From positions 2,649,501 through 2,713,500 of the forward strand of contig NZ_CP034683.1 of NCBI RefSeq assembly GCF_003990335.1: a stretch of 64,000 nt of DNA. The letters run 5' to 3'. The translations under genes and the position numbers were made by a program. This document shows positions 8,104 to 17,125 of this stretch, piece by piece. Source of the stretch: Rheinheimera mangrovi (GTDB lineage: Bacteria; Pseudomonadota; Gammaproteobacteria; Enterobacterales; Alteromonadaceae). Below the pieces are notes generated by a model that ran no database searches, had not been told where the DNA came from, and saw only the letters and a list, made by a program, of their open reading frames with translations. Each line of letters opens with the position of its first letter. The stretch's first letter is position 1.

Positions 8104-9981
8104 ATGGCTGTTGATTTTTTTGCCGCACAGGACAAAGCACGTAGCAATACCAAATTGCTGGTGGTGTTATTCAGCCTGGCCGTGTTTTGTCTTGTTGTGT
8201 TAACCAACCTTTTGTTGCTGGTGACCTTGGGGTTTATGGAGTCAGAACACTACCAGTTACTGCTTCATCCACAAGACCCCAACTGGCTAAGTCAACTGCC
8301 GTGGTCGATGATGGGCTGGGTCAGTTTAGCTGTGTTTGTGGTAATAGCTGCTGTGGTCAGTATTAAACAGGCTGAGTTAAGTCAGGGTGGTCAGGTGGTT
8401 GCCAAAGCGTTAGGCGGCAGTCGCCTTGATCACGCTAGTGCTGATGCAAAACAGCGGCAACTGCTGAATGTAGTGGAAGAAATGGCCATAGCTTCAGGTG
8501 TGCCGGTACCACCAGTGTATTTAATGTCTGAATCCTCTATCAATGCTTTTGCTGCCGGTTACTCACCGGCCGATGCGGTGATAGGTATTACTCAGGGTAG
8601 TCTGGATCTGTTAAACCGCGATCAGCTGCAAGGTGTGATAGCGCATGAGTTCAGCCATATTTTAAACGGCGATATGCGAATGAATATCCGCCTGATTGCT
8701 TTGCTGCATGGCATTGAATTTATTGGTCATGCCGGTTATTTTCTGCTTCGAAGCGGCAGCCGCAGAACAGCTGTAGTGATCAGCAGCTCCAAGTCAAAAG
8801 ACAATGGCGGTGGTATTTTGGGATTGGCTCTGGGTCTGATGGTCTTGGGTTATTTAGGCACCTTTTTTGGCAGCCTGATAAAAGCAGCGGTCAGCCGCCA
8901 GCGTGAGTTTTTAGCCGATGCCAGTGCAGTACAGTTTACCCGCAACCCCGCTGGTATAGCTGGCGCACTCAAAGCCATAGGGGGGGCTCATTCAGGGAGT
9001 AAGGTAAAAAACCCGAATGCCGATGAAATGAGTCACTTATTTTTTGGTGAAGCCATCAGCCGCTGGAGCAGTTTATTTGCAACACATCCGCCGTTAAAAG
9101 AACGGATAAAACGTATTGACCCCAGCTGGGCTGGTAGTTTCCCAACTGAAGCTGAATTAATACGCCAAAGTACAGCTCCCGCAGCAGAGACAACAGGCCG
9201 AAAACCACAACACCAATGGGCAGGAGCAGAGGTAGCAGCAACTTTGCTTGCAGCCCTGCCAGCGCTGCTGTTGCATAGCAGCCGTCATGCGGCTTCAGCC
9301 CCGGCTCTGTGCTGTGCTTGTCTGGTGCAGCCAGACTATCTGGAAAAACAGTGGGATCTGATTAAAAACCTTGGCCAGGCTGGATTGTTGCACAATGTGG
9401 ACAAATTGTATGACGAAGTCAGTAAACTGGCACCGGTGCAAAAATTGCAACTGGTACAACTGGCGGTTCCTGGTTTAAAGCAATTAACTAAACAGCAATT
9501 TGAAGATTTTCAGCAGCTGTGCGAAGCACTGAGTCAAACCGATGGCGAAGAAGATTTGCTGGAATGGACTGTACTCCGCTGGCTGCAACATTGTGTTGGC
9601 AGCCAGTTTGACCCTCTGTTGCTGCACAAAAAAGACATTGGCAGTCAGCTTAGCGCTATTGAACCTGCAGCTCTGGCCTTATTGGCTGTGTGCGCCGATC
9701 AGGCGCAGCATCAGCAATTGCAACAGCAAGCCTGGCAAGCTGGCCTTCAGGCGCTGGGGCTCGATATCACTACAGCCAAACCAAGCATCAGCTTTGAGCA
9801 ATTAAAACACTATTTGCCAGAGCTGATGCACAGTGCACCACAAGTTAAAAAGCAGTTATGGCAGATGTTAAAAGCTGCTGTGCGAGCTGATGAACAGGTG
9901 AATGAACAGGAAGAAATGCTGCTGCGTGCTTTAGCCTTACTACTGGAAGTACCTGTTAGCCCCAATGAATTCAATCATTAA
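8104..9981 (+). CDS. M48 family membrane metallopeptidase with C-terminal TerB-like region
   Basis: 625 residues. Two N-terminal TM helices (about 18-45 and 68-88) precede an HtpX/M48 zinc protease domain. The HEFSH motif is at 181-185, with the third zinc ligand probably E268 in SRQREFLADA. Two more hydrophobic segments lie around 196-258. After about residue 360 there is a further roughly 260-residue helical extension, ending in AAVRADEQVNEQEEMLLRAL, which resembles a TerB-like all-helical domain. Pairing with LemA upstream is a common arrangement. Probable membrane protein quality control or envelope stress; substrate unknown. The extension is longer than in HtpX (about 290 aa). Confidence 0.9.
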   Translation: MAVDFFAAQDKARSNTKLLVVLFSLAVFCLVVLTNLLLLVTLGFMESEHYQLLLHPQDPNWLSQLPWSMMGWVSLAVFVVIAAVVSIKQAELSQGGQVVAKALGGSRLDHASADAKQRQLLNVVEEMAIASGVPVPPVYLMSESSINAFAAGYSPADAVIGITQGSLDLLNRDQLQGVIAHEFSHILNGDMRMNIRLIALLHGIEFIGHAGYFLLRSGSRRTAVVISSSKSKDNGGGILGLALGLMVLGYLGTFFGSLIKAAVSRQREFLADASAVQFTRNPAGIAGALKAIGGAHSGSKVKNPNADEMSHLFFGEAISRWSSLFATHPPLKERIKRIDPSWAGSFPTEAELIRQSTAPAAETTGRKPQHQWAGAEVAATLLAALPALLLHSSRHAASAPALCCACLVQPDYLEKQWDLIKNLGQAGLLHNVDKLYDEVSKLAPVQKLQLVQLAVPGLKQLTKQQFEDFQQLCEALSQTDGEEDLLEWTVLRWLQHCVGSQFDPLLLHKKDIGSQLSAIEPAALALLAVCADQAQHQQLQQQAWQAGLQALGLDITTAKPSISFEQLKHYLPELMHSAPQVKKQLWQMLKAAVRADEQVNEQEEMLLRALALLLEVPVSPNEFNH

Positions 9982-9996
9982 CTGATCAGGAACAAA

Positions 9997-10021
9997 CCGC
10001 AGTCAGATCATCTGACTGCGG
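9997..10021 (-). terminator. Terminator stem overlapping the stop codon of the 1517-aa gene
   Basis: Perfect 12-bp palindrome CCGCAGTCAGAT / ATCTGACTGCGG around 10009, followed on the minus strand by TTTGTT. The stem contains the stop codon (10003-10005) and last codons of the minus-strand gene. Confidence 0.6.
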
Positions 10022-13000
10022 ACCAGAGCCTCAAACTGCGCTGCAGGCAAAGGCTTGCTGCATAAATAGCCCTGATAATAATCGCAACCTTGTTGTTGCA
10101 AATAATCCAGCTGATTTTGCTGCTCCACACCTTCAGCCAAAGCTTCTAACCCCAGAATATGCGCCATCGAAATAATAGCTGTAACTATGGCCTGACTTTC
10201 ACTGTTGTTGGCTACATCGTCGATAAAGCTCTTATCAATTTTCAGCACATCCAACTGATAACGCTGCAAATAGGCGAAAGACGAATAACCTGTGCCGAAA
10301 TCGTCAATCGCCAGATTGACCCCCATCTTATGTAAATCAGACAACACCAGTTCGGCTTGTTGTTCCCGCGACATAATGGCACTTTCGGTCAGCTCCAGCT
10401 CCAAAAACTCAGCCGGAAAACCAGTGTCCCGAAGTACCTGCGCAGTTTGTGCACCAATATCCCCATGGCTAAACTGATGTGAGGATAAATTCACCGCCAG
10501 TTTTAAATCAGGTAAACCAGCAGCACGCCACAGCGCCCCCTGACGACAGGTTTCAGCTAGTACCCAATCACCAATAGCGCCAATCAGCCCTGTATCTTCG
10601 GCTATCGGAATAAAGCGCCCCGGAGCTATCAGCCCTTCCACTGGATCGTTCCAGCGCACCAGCGCTTCTGCCCCGACAATACGGCCGGTTTTGATATCCG
10701 TTTGTGGCTGGTAATAGACTAAAAACTGCTGCAGCGCTAAAGCGCCACGCAAACGGGCTTCCAAGTCGATACGCTGACGGGCGTACAGAGTTAAATCATC
10801 CGAATAATAAGCAAAACGGCCACGGCCCTGCTCCTTCGCTCTGTACAAAGCCGCATCTGCATTGCTGAGCAGGGTTTCACCTTCTGTACCGTGGTCCGGA
10901 TAAATAGAAATGCCAATACTGGCACCAATCCGCACTTCAGCATTGTTACTCAACAGCCAGGGCTGGCTCATGTCATTAATTAATTCAGTGGCAAAACGGG
11001 CCGCATCTTCACTGTGATGCAACTGTTCAAGCAGAATGATAAATTCATCGCCGCCAAAACGGGCTACAGTATCAATGTCTCTTAAACGCTGCTTCAGCGA
11101 GGCCGCTACCAGTTTTAGCAATTCATCACCTGCGGGGTGACCAAAGCTGTCGTTGATGTACTTAAAGCGGTCTAAATCCATCATAAGTACAGCAAACTGA
11201 TGCTGATCGCGTTTCGCCAAATCCACCGCATTTTGCAACCTTGAACTCATCAACAGACGGTTAGGCAAGTCCGTTAATACATCATGATGCGCCAGATAAG
11301 CCAACTCCTGCTCCGAGGCTTTGAGTTGAGTAATATCTGCAAATACAGCGACATAGTGGCTGATTTGCTGGCTGGCATCGAGAATGGTATTGATGCTGAG
11401 CAATTCAGGATAAATTTCACCGTTTTTGCGTCTGTTCCAGACTTCCCCTTGCCAGTGGCCTCGCTCACTTAGTTGTTGCCACATCGACTGATAGAAGCCT
11501 GGCTCATGCCGGCCTGAACTGAACATAGCAGGCGTGTTGCCCAAAACCTCTGCTTCTTCATACCCCAACATCTGTAATAACGACTGATTCACCTGAATAA
11601 TACGATTGGAGGCGTCGGTCACCATAATCCCTTCGCGGGTACTTTCAAATACTGCAGCGGCCTGTTGCAATGAGGATTCAAACTGTTGGCGTTTTACTGC
11701 GTTACCTAAAGCCGTAGCCAACATTTTTAACGCATCCAGCTCCACCTGATTCCACTCCCGACAGGATTGATGTTGCTCCACACCAAGCAATCCCCACCAG
11801 ACACCATCGACCATCACCGGCACCAGGGCTATCGCCTGGATCCGAAAACGTTTCAGTACAGGCTGCAACATACTGTCCATATCCCTGGCAAGGCCTGCTA
11901 CCAGCGAGCCTTTCACTAGTTGCTGTATAGCCGGATACCAGCGGGATACTTTGTTATTCAGCTCCTTAAAGGTTCGAACATGTTCTTTTTGATCCCGTCG
12001 CCATTGCGTTAACAAAGTACCGGTCACCAGCTCGTGCTGCATGCTGATCTGATACAAATAAATAGCATCCACAGCTAAGGCACGACTAACAGACGGCATC
12101 ATACTTCTTAGCAATTGTTGCCAGTCACTGTGCTGCAAAAACCGCGCTGCCATATCCGCCAGATTGGACATCACCAAAGCACGCTGCTTCAATTCACGAC
12201 GAAAGGCCACTTCAGCACTGATGTCATCGACTGTGACTAAAGCTCCTGATAGCTGCTCTTGCTCAAATAAAGGCTCTGCATTTACTTTTAACCAACGTTG
12301 TACTTTAGATTTCTCTATTCCCATCACTACATCACGGACGGGCAAGCCTGTGCGCAGTACTTCATTACTGGGATAAAGTTCCGCAGGAAACTCGGAACCA
12401 TCTTCATAAATGGTGTTCCAGTGTTCGGCTTGAGGGATCTTACCTTGCATCTCGGCCAGACTGGTATTGAGCATCTGTTCAGCGGCAGGGTTAGCATCCA
12501 CAATAGCACCGGTGTTGTCATGTAAAATCAGGCCCTCTGACATGGTATTAAATAAGGTTTTGAGCTTATCGTTACTGGCTTCCTGCTCGGACCTCGCCCA
12601 CCTCAGTTCGGTAATATCAACCATGGCACCGATAATTTGCTGGTGATCATTTAATAGCGAAGGCAGTAGCCGTAAGTCATCACGAATATGACGTACTGCA
12701 CCGGATGCATCAAAAAAGCGATATTCGTGACGATAATGTCCATGCAATAAAGTTTGCTCTATTGCAGTGCTAGCCTGAGATTTATCGTCGGGATGAACGG
12801 CATTTTCCCACCAGTGTTCGTGCAGCGATTCTTCAACACTGTATCCTAAAAGCCGCTCTATGTTGCTGCTGACCCAGGTGGTTTTACAACTGATACCATC
12901 CAACTCAATCCGGTGTAATAAAGTGGAGCTGGCTGTCAGAATAGTGTCCAGTTGCTGGGTGTTTTGCAGCAATTGCTGATGGCTTCGGTTTAAATCGGCA

Positions 13001-14556
13001 TATAATTGGCGTTTTTCAGTTACGTCATCAAAAGTTGCAAGCAATAGATCTGGCTGGCCTTCCTGACTGAATCTTTGCATCATCAGTTTAATGGTCAGAA
13101 CCCGGCCAGAGTTGTGACGAAGCTTCAGGTCGGATTCGACACCATTTTGTTCTCTGGAGACAAAACCAGTCGCCATAAACTGGTCTGCACTATGAGCTAA
13201 ATCGCGCAGCGACATGGCCAGCAGCTCTTGCTCTGAATAGCCCAATATAGACTGCAGTTTTTTATTTACTCTGATAAAAGGCTGATGAGTACGGGATAAA
13301 ATTGCCATACCGGTAAAGGGCAAGTCAAAAAAGGCCTGTACTGTTTTGTCCTGCTCTGTTTGCTTGGCGGCTAATGCCAACTGGTGAGACTGAATCAGCT
13401 CACGCCAATAGAAAAGAGCACCAAGCACCAGCAACATCAATAAAGCACCAGAGATGACAGACATCCACAACAACAAGGTATTAAGCGGCAACAAGACCTC
13501 CGCAATATCAAGCTTGCTGACCAGCATCCAGTTTGTATGCTGCACTGGTGTAAAAGCGCCCAGTACCTCCTGACCGCGATAATCCAGGCCTTCCGCTGTA
13601 TTAAACTGCCTTTGCCTCAGCGCTTTAGCGGCCAACAAAGGACCATCTATATCTGCAGTTTTCACTACAGCTTGCTGAGGAAGACGCAGCGGGTTTAAAA
13701 AAGTTACAGACCTGCCTTGTTGCTGCACTAGTATGACTTCAGCAGTGGGACTGGAGACAGGCCAGTTTTGTATAGCGGGAAATAAATACTGACCGGTGTC
13801 GACCACAAAGACCAACTGATAAATGTTTTGTCCAAGTGCTAGTGGTAAAAACCAGGTTAACTGGCAATAGCGCTCCATGCTTTTTCTTTCGCACTGCACT
13901 GCAGGTTGCGACACGTTAAAATCCAACGACAGCAGATTAAACTTGATTTCAGCGCCAAGCGACATCAATAGCTGCTTTTTCGCATCAAACAACAGCACAG
14001 AATTAAAGGAATGTTTTGCAATCATAGACGCAAGGCGGTTGCGGATATCAAGTTGCTGCTTTTCATCGCCAGACTCCAGATACTGTTGCAGCTTTTGTCG
14101 GAATGAACTGTCACGGGACAACCCGTTGATATCGTAGTGGCGCTCAGCCAACCAAAGCTCAAGTTGCTGCTTTTTAATATCAGTGATGGTTCGTAAATCT
14201 GCTAAAGCTTCTGCTTTTAGTTGGCTACCGTGCACCCACTTGGTAATAACAGCCATAGCAGGAATCGCCAGCAGAAAAGCCGTGATCAGCACTATCAGTC
14301 GTAATTGCTTATAACGCACCGACACAGGCGAATCAAAAAACTGCTGTTTACGCCAGGTGGCAAGCAACAGGTAAATGAAGCACCCACTGATACAAACAAA
14401 GGCGACACCTTTGACTGTGCCTAACAATGCGGCAGTTTGTGGATCACTCACAGTTAAATGCAATAGATGGTCAGAACCAAAAATCCATAACAACGCAAAA
14501 CTGCAATACAGCAGCACTATACGAATAGCAGTTAAAGGGTAAGCAGGTGTGGCCAT
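10003..14556 (-). CDS. Multi-sensor PAS/GAF diguanylate cyclase/phosphodiesterase (GGDEF-EAL)
   Basis: 1517 residues. Three hydrophobic segments within the first 100 residues precede a periplasmic Cache-like region (about 115-350) and a TM helix near 361-385. Three PAS domains follow (about 405-510, 535-650, 665-780), then a GAF domain (790-955), a fourth PAS (958-1085), GGDEF and EAL. The GGDEF motif (RFGGDEF, near 1168) is intact, and RDID exactly five residues before it is a product-inhibition I-site (RxxD). The EAL domain keeps EALVRW, LTES, DDFGTGYSS and KIDKSF. Both activities could therefore be live. It makes and/or degrades cyclic di-GMP in response to periplasmic and cytosolic signals. 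Confidence 0.93.
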   Translation of the reverse strand: MATPAYPLTAIRIVLLYCSFALLWIFGSDHLLHLTVSDPQTAALLGTVKGVAFVCISGCFIYLLLATWRKQQFFDSPVSVRYKQLRLIVLITAFLLAIPAMAVITKWVHGSQLKAEALADLRTITDIKKQQLELWLAERHYDINGLSRDSSFRQKLQQYLESGDEKQQLDIRNRLASMIAKHSFNSVLLFDAKKQLLMSLGAEIKFNLLSLDFNVSQPAVQCERKSMERYCQLTWFLPLALGQNIYQLVFVVDTGQYLFPAIQNWPVSSPTAEVILVQQQGRSVTFLNPLRLPQQAVVKTADIDGPLLAAKALRQRQFNTAEGLDYRGQEVLGAFTPVQHTNWMLVSKLDIAEVLLPLNTLLLWMSVISGALLMLLVLGALFYWRELIQSHQLALAAKQTEQDKTVQAFFDLPFTGMAILSRTHQPFIRVNKKLQSILGYSEQELLAMSLRDLAHSADQFMATGFVSREQNGVESDLKLRHNSGRVLTIKLMMQRFSQEGQPDLLLATFDDVTEKRQLYADLNRSHQQLLQNTQQLDTILTASSTLLHRIELDGISCKTTWVSSNIERLLGYSVEESLHEHWWENAVHPDDKSQASTAIEQTLLHGHYRHEYRFFDASGAVRHIRDDLRLLPSLLNDHQQIIGAMVDITELRWARSEQEASNDKLKTLFNTMSEGLILHDNTGAIVDANPAAEQMLNTSLAEMQGKIPQAEHWNTIYEDGSEFPAELYPSNEVLRTGLPVRDVVMGIEKSKVQRWLKVNAEPLFEQEQLSGALVTVDDISAEVAFRRELKQRALVMSNLADMAARFLQHSDWQQLLRSMMPSVSRALAVDAIYLYQISMQHELVTGTLLTQWRRDQKEHVRTFKELNNKVSRWYPAIQQLVKGSLVAGLARDMDSMLQPVLKRFRIQAIALVPVMVDGVWWGLLGVEQHQSCREWNQVELDALKMLATALGNAVKRQQFESSLQQAAAVFESTREGIMVTDASNRIIQVNQSLLQMLGYEEAEVLGNTPAMFSSGRHEPGFYQSMWQQLSERGHWQGEVWNRRKNGEIYPELLSINTILDASQQISHYVAVFADITQLKASEQELAYLAHHDVLTDLPNRLLMSSRLQNAVDLAKRDQHQFAVLMMDLDRFKYINDSFGHPAGDELLKLVAASLKQRLRDIDTVARFGGDEFIILLEQLHHSEDAARFATELINDMSQPWLLSNNAEVRIGASIGISIYPDHGTEGETLLSNADAALYRAKEQGRGRFAYYSDDLTLYARQRIDLEARLRGALALQQFLVYYQPQTDIKTGRIVGAEALVRWNDPVEGLIAPGRFIPIAEDTGLIGAIGDWVLAETCRQGALWRAAGLPDLKLAVNLSSHQFSHGDIGAQTAQVLRDTGFPAEFLELELTESAIMSREQQAELVLSDLHKMGVNLAIDDFGTGYSSFAYLQRYQLDVLKIDKSFIDDVANNSESQAIVTAIISMAHILGLEALAEGVEQQNQLDYLQQQGCDYYQGYLCSKPLPAAQFEALVRSQMI

Positions 14557-14583
14557 GTGTATCCGTATCTGTTTATTTTTAGT

Positions 14584-14940
14584 CTATTCAGCGAGTAACG
14601 TCTGTCTCTGTACTTTTGGTAAGGATTGAATGACCAAAAATCTGGACTGATCTATTTGCCGTTTGATTTCCTGCTCTGGCACAGTGTTGTTTAAACGCAA
14701 TGTATTCCAGTGCTTTTTATTCATATGGTAACCAGGAAGGATCGCAGGGAAAATATCACGTAATGCCAGAGCTTCATCCGGATCACATTTTAAATTCAGC
14801 CGCCCTTCGCCTTGGTCTGTGCCAAGGATAGCAAAGATTTTCCCTTTTACTTTATAGACATAGAAATCGGGACCAAAAGGAAAGTCTTCTTCAGTGCTCA
14901 TCAATTCAAGGCAGTAGTCACGTACATCAGAAAATTGCAT
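14584..14940 (-). CDS. MmcQ/YjbR family DNA-binding-like protein
   Basis: 118 residues, small single-domain protein with a CyaY-like fold in known members. Family features: N-terminal DVRDYCLELMSTEEDFPFGP, a central YKVKGKIFAIL, NLKCDPDEALALRD, then PGYHMNKKHWNTL with the conserved H-W pair, and a helical DQSRFLVIQSLPK end. Annotated as DNA-binding in the family, but the role is not well defined. It lies just upstream of the GGDEF/EAL gene on the same strand with a 27-base gap, so the two may be co-transcribed. Confidence 0.9.
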   Translation of the reverse strand: MQFSDVRDYCLELMSTEEDFPFGPDFYVYKVKGKIFAILGTDQGEGRLNLKCDPDEALALRDIFPAILPGYHMNKKHWNTLRLNNTVPEQEIKRQIDQSRFLVIQSLPKVQRQTLLAE

Positions 14941-14970
14941 TCACACATCCACCAACACTGCGGTTTCATT

Positions 14971-15030
14971 AGACGGGCGGATATCGTAGGGGCGCGGCTT
15001 GCACCGGCCCTTCGCCCGCCCCTACATTTT
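14971..15030. repeat. GC-rich dispersed palindromic repeat, family B
   Basis: Contains AGACGGGCGG, then GTAGGGGCG and later CGCCCGCCCCTACATTTTT. The halves form inverted repeats. The same words recur at 20921-21044 and 35564-35598. It lies between the S9 peptidase stop and the yjbR gene. Confidence 0.65.
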
Positions 15031-15051
15031 TCGGTCGCCTTTTGCGACACA

Positions 15052-17073
15052 TTATTTGCGGGTATGTAATTTCATCCAGTCAAAAACTTCGTTGTACCAA
15101 CGCTCAGCATTACGCGGTTTTAAAATCCAGTGGTTTTCATCCGGGAAAATCACCAGTTTGGATTCAATACCCTTACGCTGTAGCGTGGTGAAAGCACCTA
15201 AACCCTGAGCGTAAGGCACACGGTAGTCTTTTAAGCCATGGATCACCAGCATAGGTGTTTTCCAGTTATCGACCAAAGCTGACGGATTAAACTTCTGATA
15301 ATCACCCTCTTTGTTCCACACTGGCCCCCCCATATCGTGCTCAGGGAACCATAACTCTTCAGTGCTACCGTAGAAGCTTGGCATATCAAATAAACCGGCA
15401 TGGTTAACCAGACATTTAAAGCCTTCAGGCCAATTGCCAGCAATCCAGTTCATCATGTAACCGCCGTACGACGCACCTAAAGCACAGGCGTTATTACCAT
15501 CCAGCCATTTTTCTTTTTCGGTAATAAAAGCCAAGCCTTTTTGTAAATCAACCAATGGCTTACCACCCCAGTCACGGGCAATAGAGTCGGTAAATGCCTG
15601 ACCATAGCCGGTAGAGCCGTGGAAGTCGATCATCACCACGCCATACCCCTGAGCTGCCCATAACTGCGCATTCCAGCGATAGTTAAACATATTGCCAAAG
15701 CTGCCTTGTGGACCACCGTGTACGATAAAGGCGATCGGGTATTTCTGGCCTTCTTTGTAATTGACGGGTTTCATCCAGTAGCCATGCACTGTTTCGTCAT
15801 TGGCTCCGGGGAAATTAAACTGAGCAAATTCAGCAAACTGAATATCAGCCAAAGCCTCTTTGTTGATTTGAGTTAAGGCCGTAGGCGCGCCGGTTTCAGC
15901 AGTGATCTGATAAATATCTGTAGGTTTGTCCAGACTGTGATTGGTAAAAATCAGTTTGTTGCCAGCGACATTTAAGTCATTGGCAGTGCCGTCAGCATAA
16001 ACTTTGCTGATATCACCAAAGCTGGTGTTAATAGAGAAAATACCATGCTGGCCAGTGTCCTGCGCTGTGACATAAATGGTTCTGTTGTCCGCACCAAATT
16101 TATAGTCGCTGATGGATCTGTCCCACTCTGGCGCCAGTTCTTTGCGCTGACCAGTGACCATATCCAATAAAATCAAACCAAAACGATCCGCCTCGTACAC
16201 TGGTTTTTTCATGGCTAAATAGGCCATAAAACGACCGTCGCTGGAGAAGGACGGTTTGGCATCCCATGCGGCGTTATCTCGGGTTAAGTTAACTTTTTCC
16301 CCACCTTTGAGCGACACCTGGAATATATCAAAATTGGTGTGCCAGGCCTGGTCTGCACCTGGGATTTTGGCACTGAACACCAGGTTTTTACCGTCAGGAG
16401 TAAAAGACACTTCGTTGATGCCCGCTATGTCTGTATTCCATTCTGGCAATAAATCCTTAGCGTCTGTCACTTTCTTAGCGGTTAAATCGGCGACATACAA
16501 ATGACTTCTGAATTCATCTGCCCAGGTATCCCAATGCCTGACCATCAACTGATCGTAGACCATGGCACTGTCCTGCTGACCTGCTTTGACTTGTTTGGCT
16601 TCTACAGTGCAGGATAAAGTTTCACAACCTGGCTTAGCGGCCATTTGCAGTACAATTTTGCTGTTGTCCGCTGAAACTAAAAAACCATCGACATCCAAAG
16701 GCAAATCTGTGATTTGCTGCGCTTCGCCACCTGTTATTGGTAAACGCCAGACCTGCGAACTGCCTGAGCGGCCTGCGATAAAATACAAAGCACTACTGTC
16801 TTTGCTCCAGGCGACGCTGTGTTCTTTGTCATCATTAAAGGTTAAACGACTAACTTTATTGTTTTGCTGTAAGTCGACTAAATACAAATCCGCACTGAGA
16901 TCCGCAGGAGCCAGACCGCCATTCTTTTGGCCGTAAACCAGATAACGACCGTCAGGGGATACGACTACATCGTAGACTTTATTTAATTTATTTAAGTGTT
17001 CAATAGTAAGCGGGGTTTTTGCAACTGCTGCACCACTTAACAAAGCAGCGGTGAGAAAGATCCAGGCTTTCAT
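15052..17073 (-). CDS. Secreted S9 family prolyl oligopeptidase-like peptidase
   Basis: 673 residues with a signal peptide (MKAWIFLTAALLSGAAVA). The N-terminal two thirds form a WD40-like beta-propeller (repeats such as VVVSPDGRYLVYG, VAWSKDSSALYF, FTPDGKNLVFS). The C-terminal alpha/beta hydrolase has GASYGGYM (nucleophile Ser near 534), Asp in HGLKDYRVPY (near 616) and His in DENHWILKP (near 645). This fits dipeptidyl aminopeptidase/acylaminoacyl peptidase types acting in the periplasm on short peptides. A second, different S9 enzyme is at 40309-42762. Confidence 0.93.
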   Translation of the reverse strand: MKAWIFLTAALLSGAAVAKTPLTIEHLNKLNKVYDVVVSPDGRYLVYGQKNGGLAPADLSADLYLVDLQQNNKVSRLTFNDDKEHSVAWSKDSSALYFIAGRSGSSQVWRLPITGGEAQQITDLPLDVDGFLVSADNSKIVLQMAAKPGCETLSCTVEAKQVKAGQQDSAMVYDQLMVRHWDTWADEFRSHLYVADLTAKKVTDAKDLLPEWNTDIAGINEVSFTPDGKNLVFSAKIPGADQAWHTNFDIFQVSLKGGEKVNLTRDNAAWDAKPSFSSDGRFMAYLAMKKPVYEADRFGLILLDMVTGQRKELAPEWDRSISDYKFGADNRTIYVTAQDTGQHGIFSINTSFGDISKVYADGTANDLNVAGNKLIFTNHSLDKPTDIYQITAETGAPTALTQINKEALADIQFAEFAQFNFPGANDETVHGYWMKPVNYKEGQKYPIAFIVHGGPQGSFGNMFNYRWNAQLWAAQGYGVVMIDFHGSTGYGQAFTDSIARDWGGKPLVDLQKGLAFITEKEKWLDGNNACALGASYGGYMMNWIAGNWPEGFKCLVNHAGLFDMPSFYGSTEELWFPEHDMGGPVWNKEGDYQKFNPSALVDNWKTPMLVIHGLKDYRVPYAQGLGAFTTLQRKGIESKLVIFPDENHWILKPRNAERWYNEVFDWMKLHTRK

Positions 17074-17091
17074 AATGTCTCCCAGTAGAAA

Positions 17092-17114
17092 AACGCCCTG
17101 AGGTTCAGGGCGTT
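17092..17114 (-). terminator. Terminator after fumarase gene
   Basis: 10-bp stem AACGCCCTGA / TCAGGGCGTT with a 3-base loop, followed by TTTT on the minus strand. It separates fumarase from the downstream S9 peptidase. Confidence 0.85.
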
Positions 17115-17125
17115 GTTAATCATTT

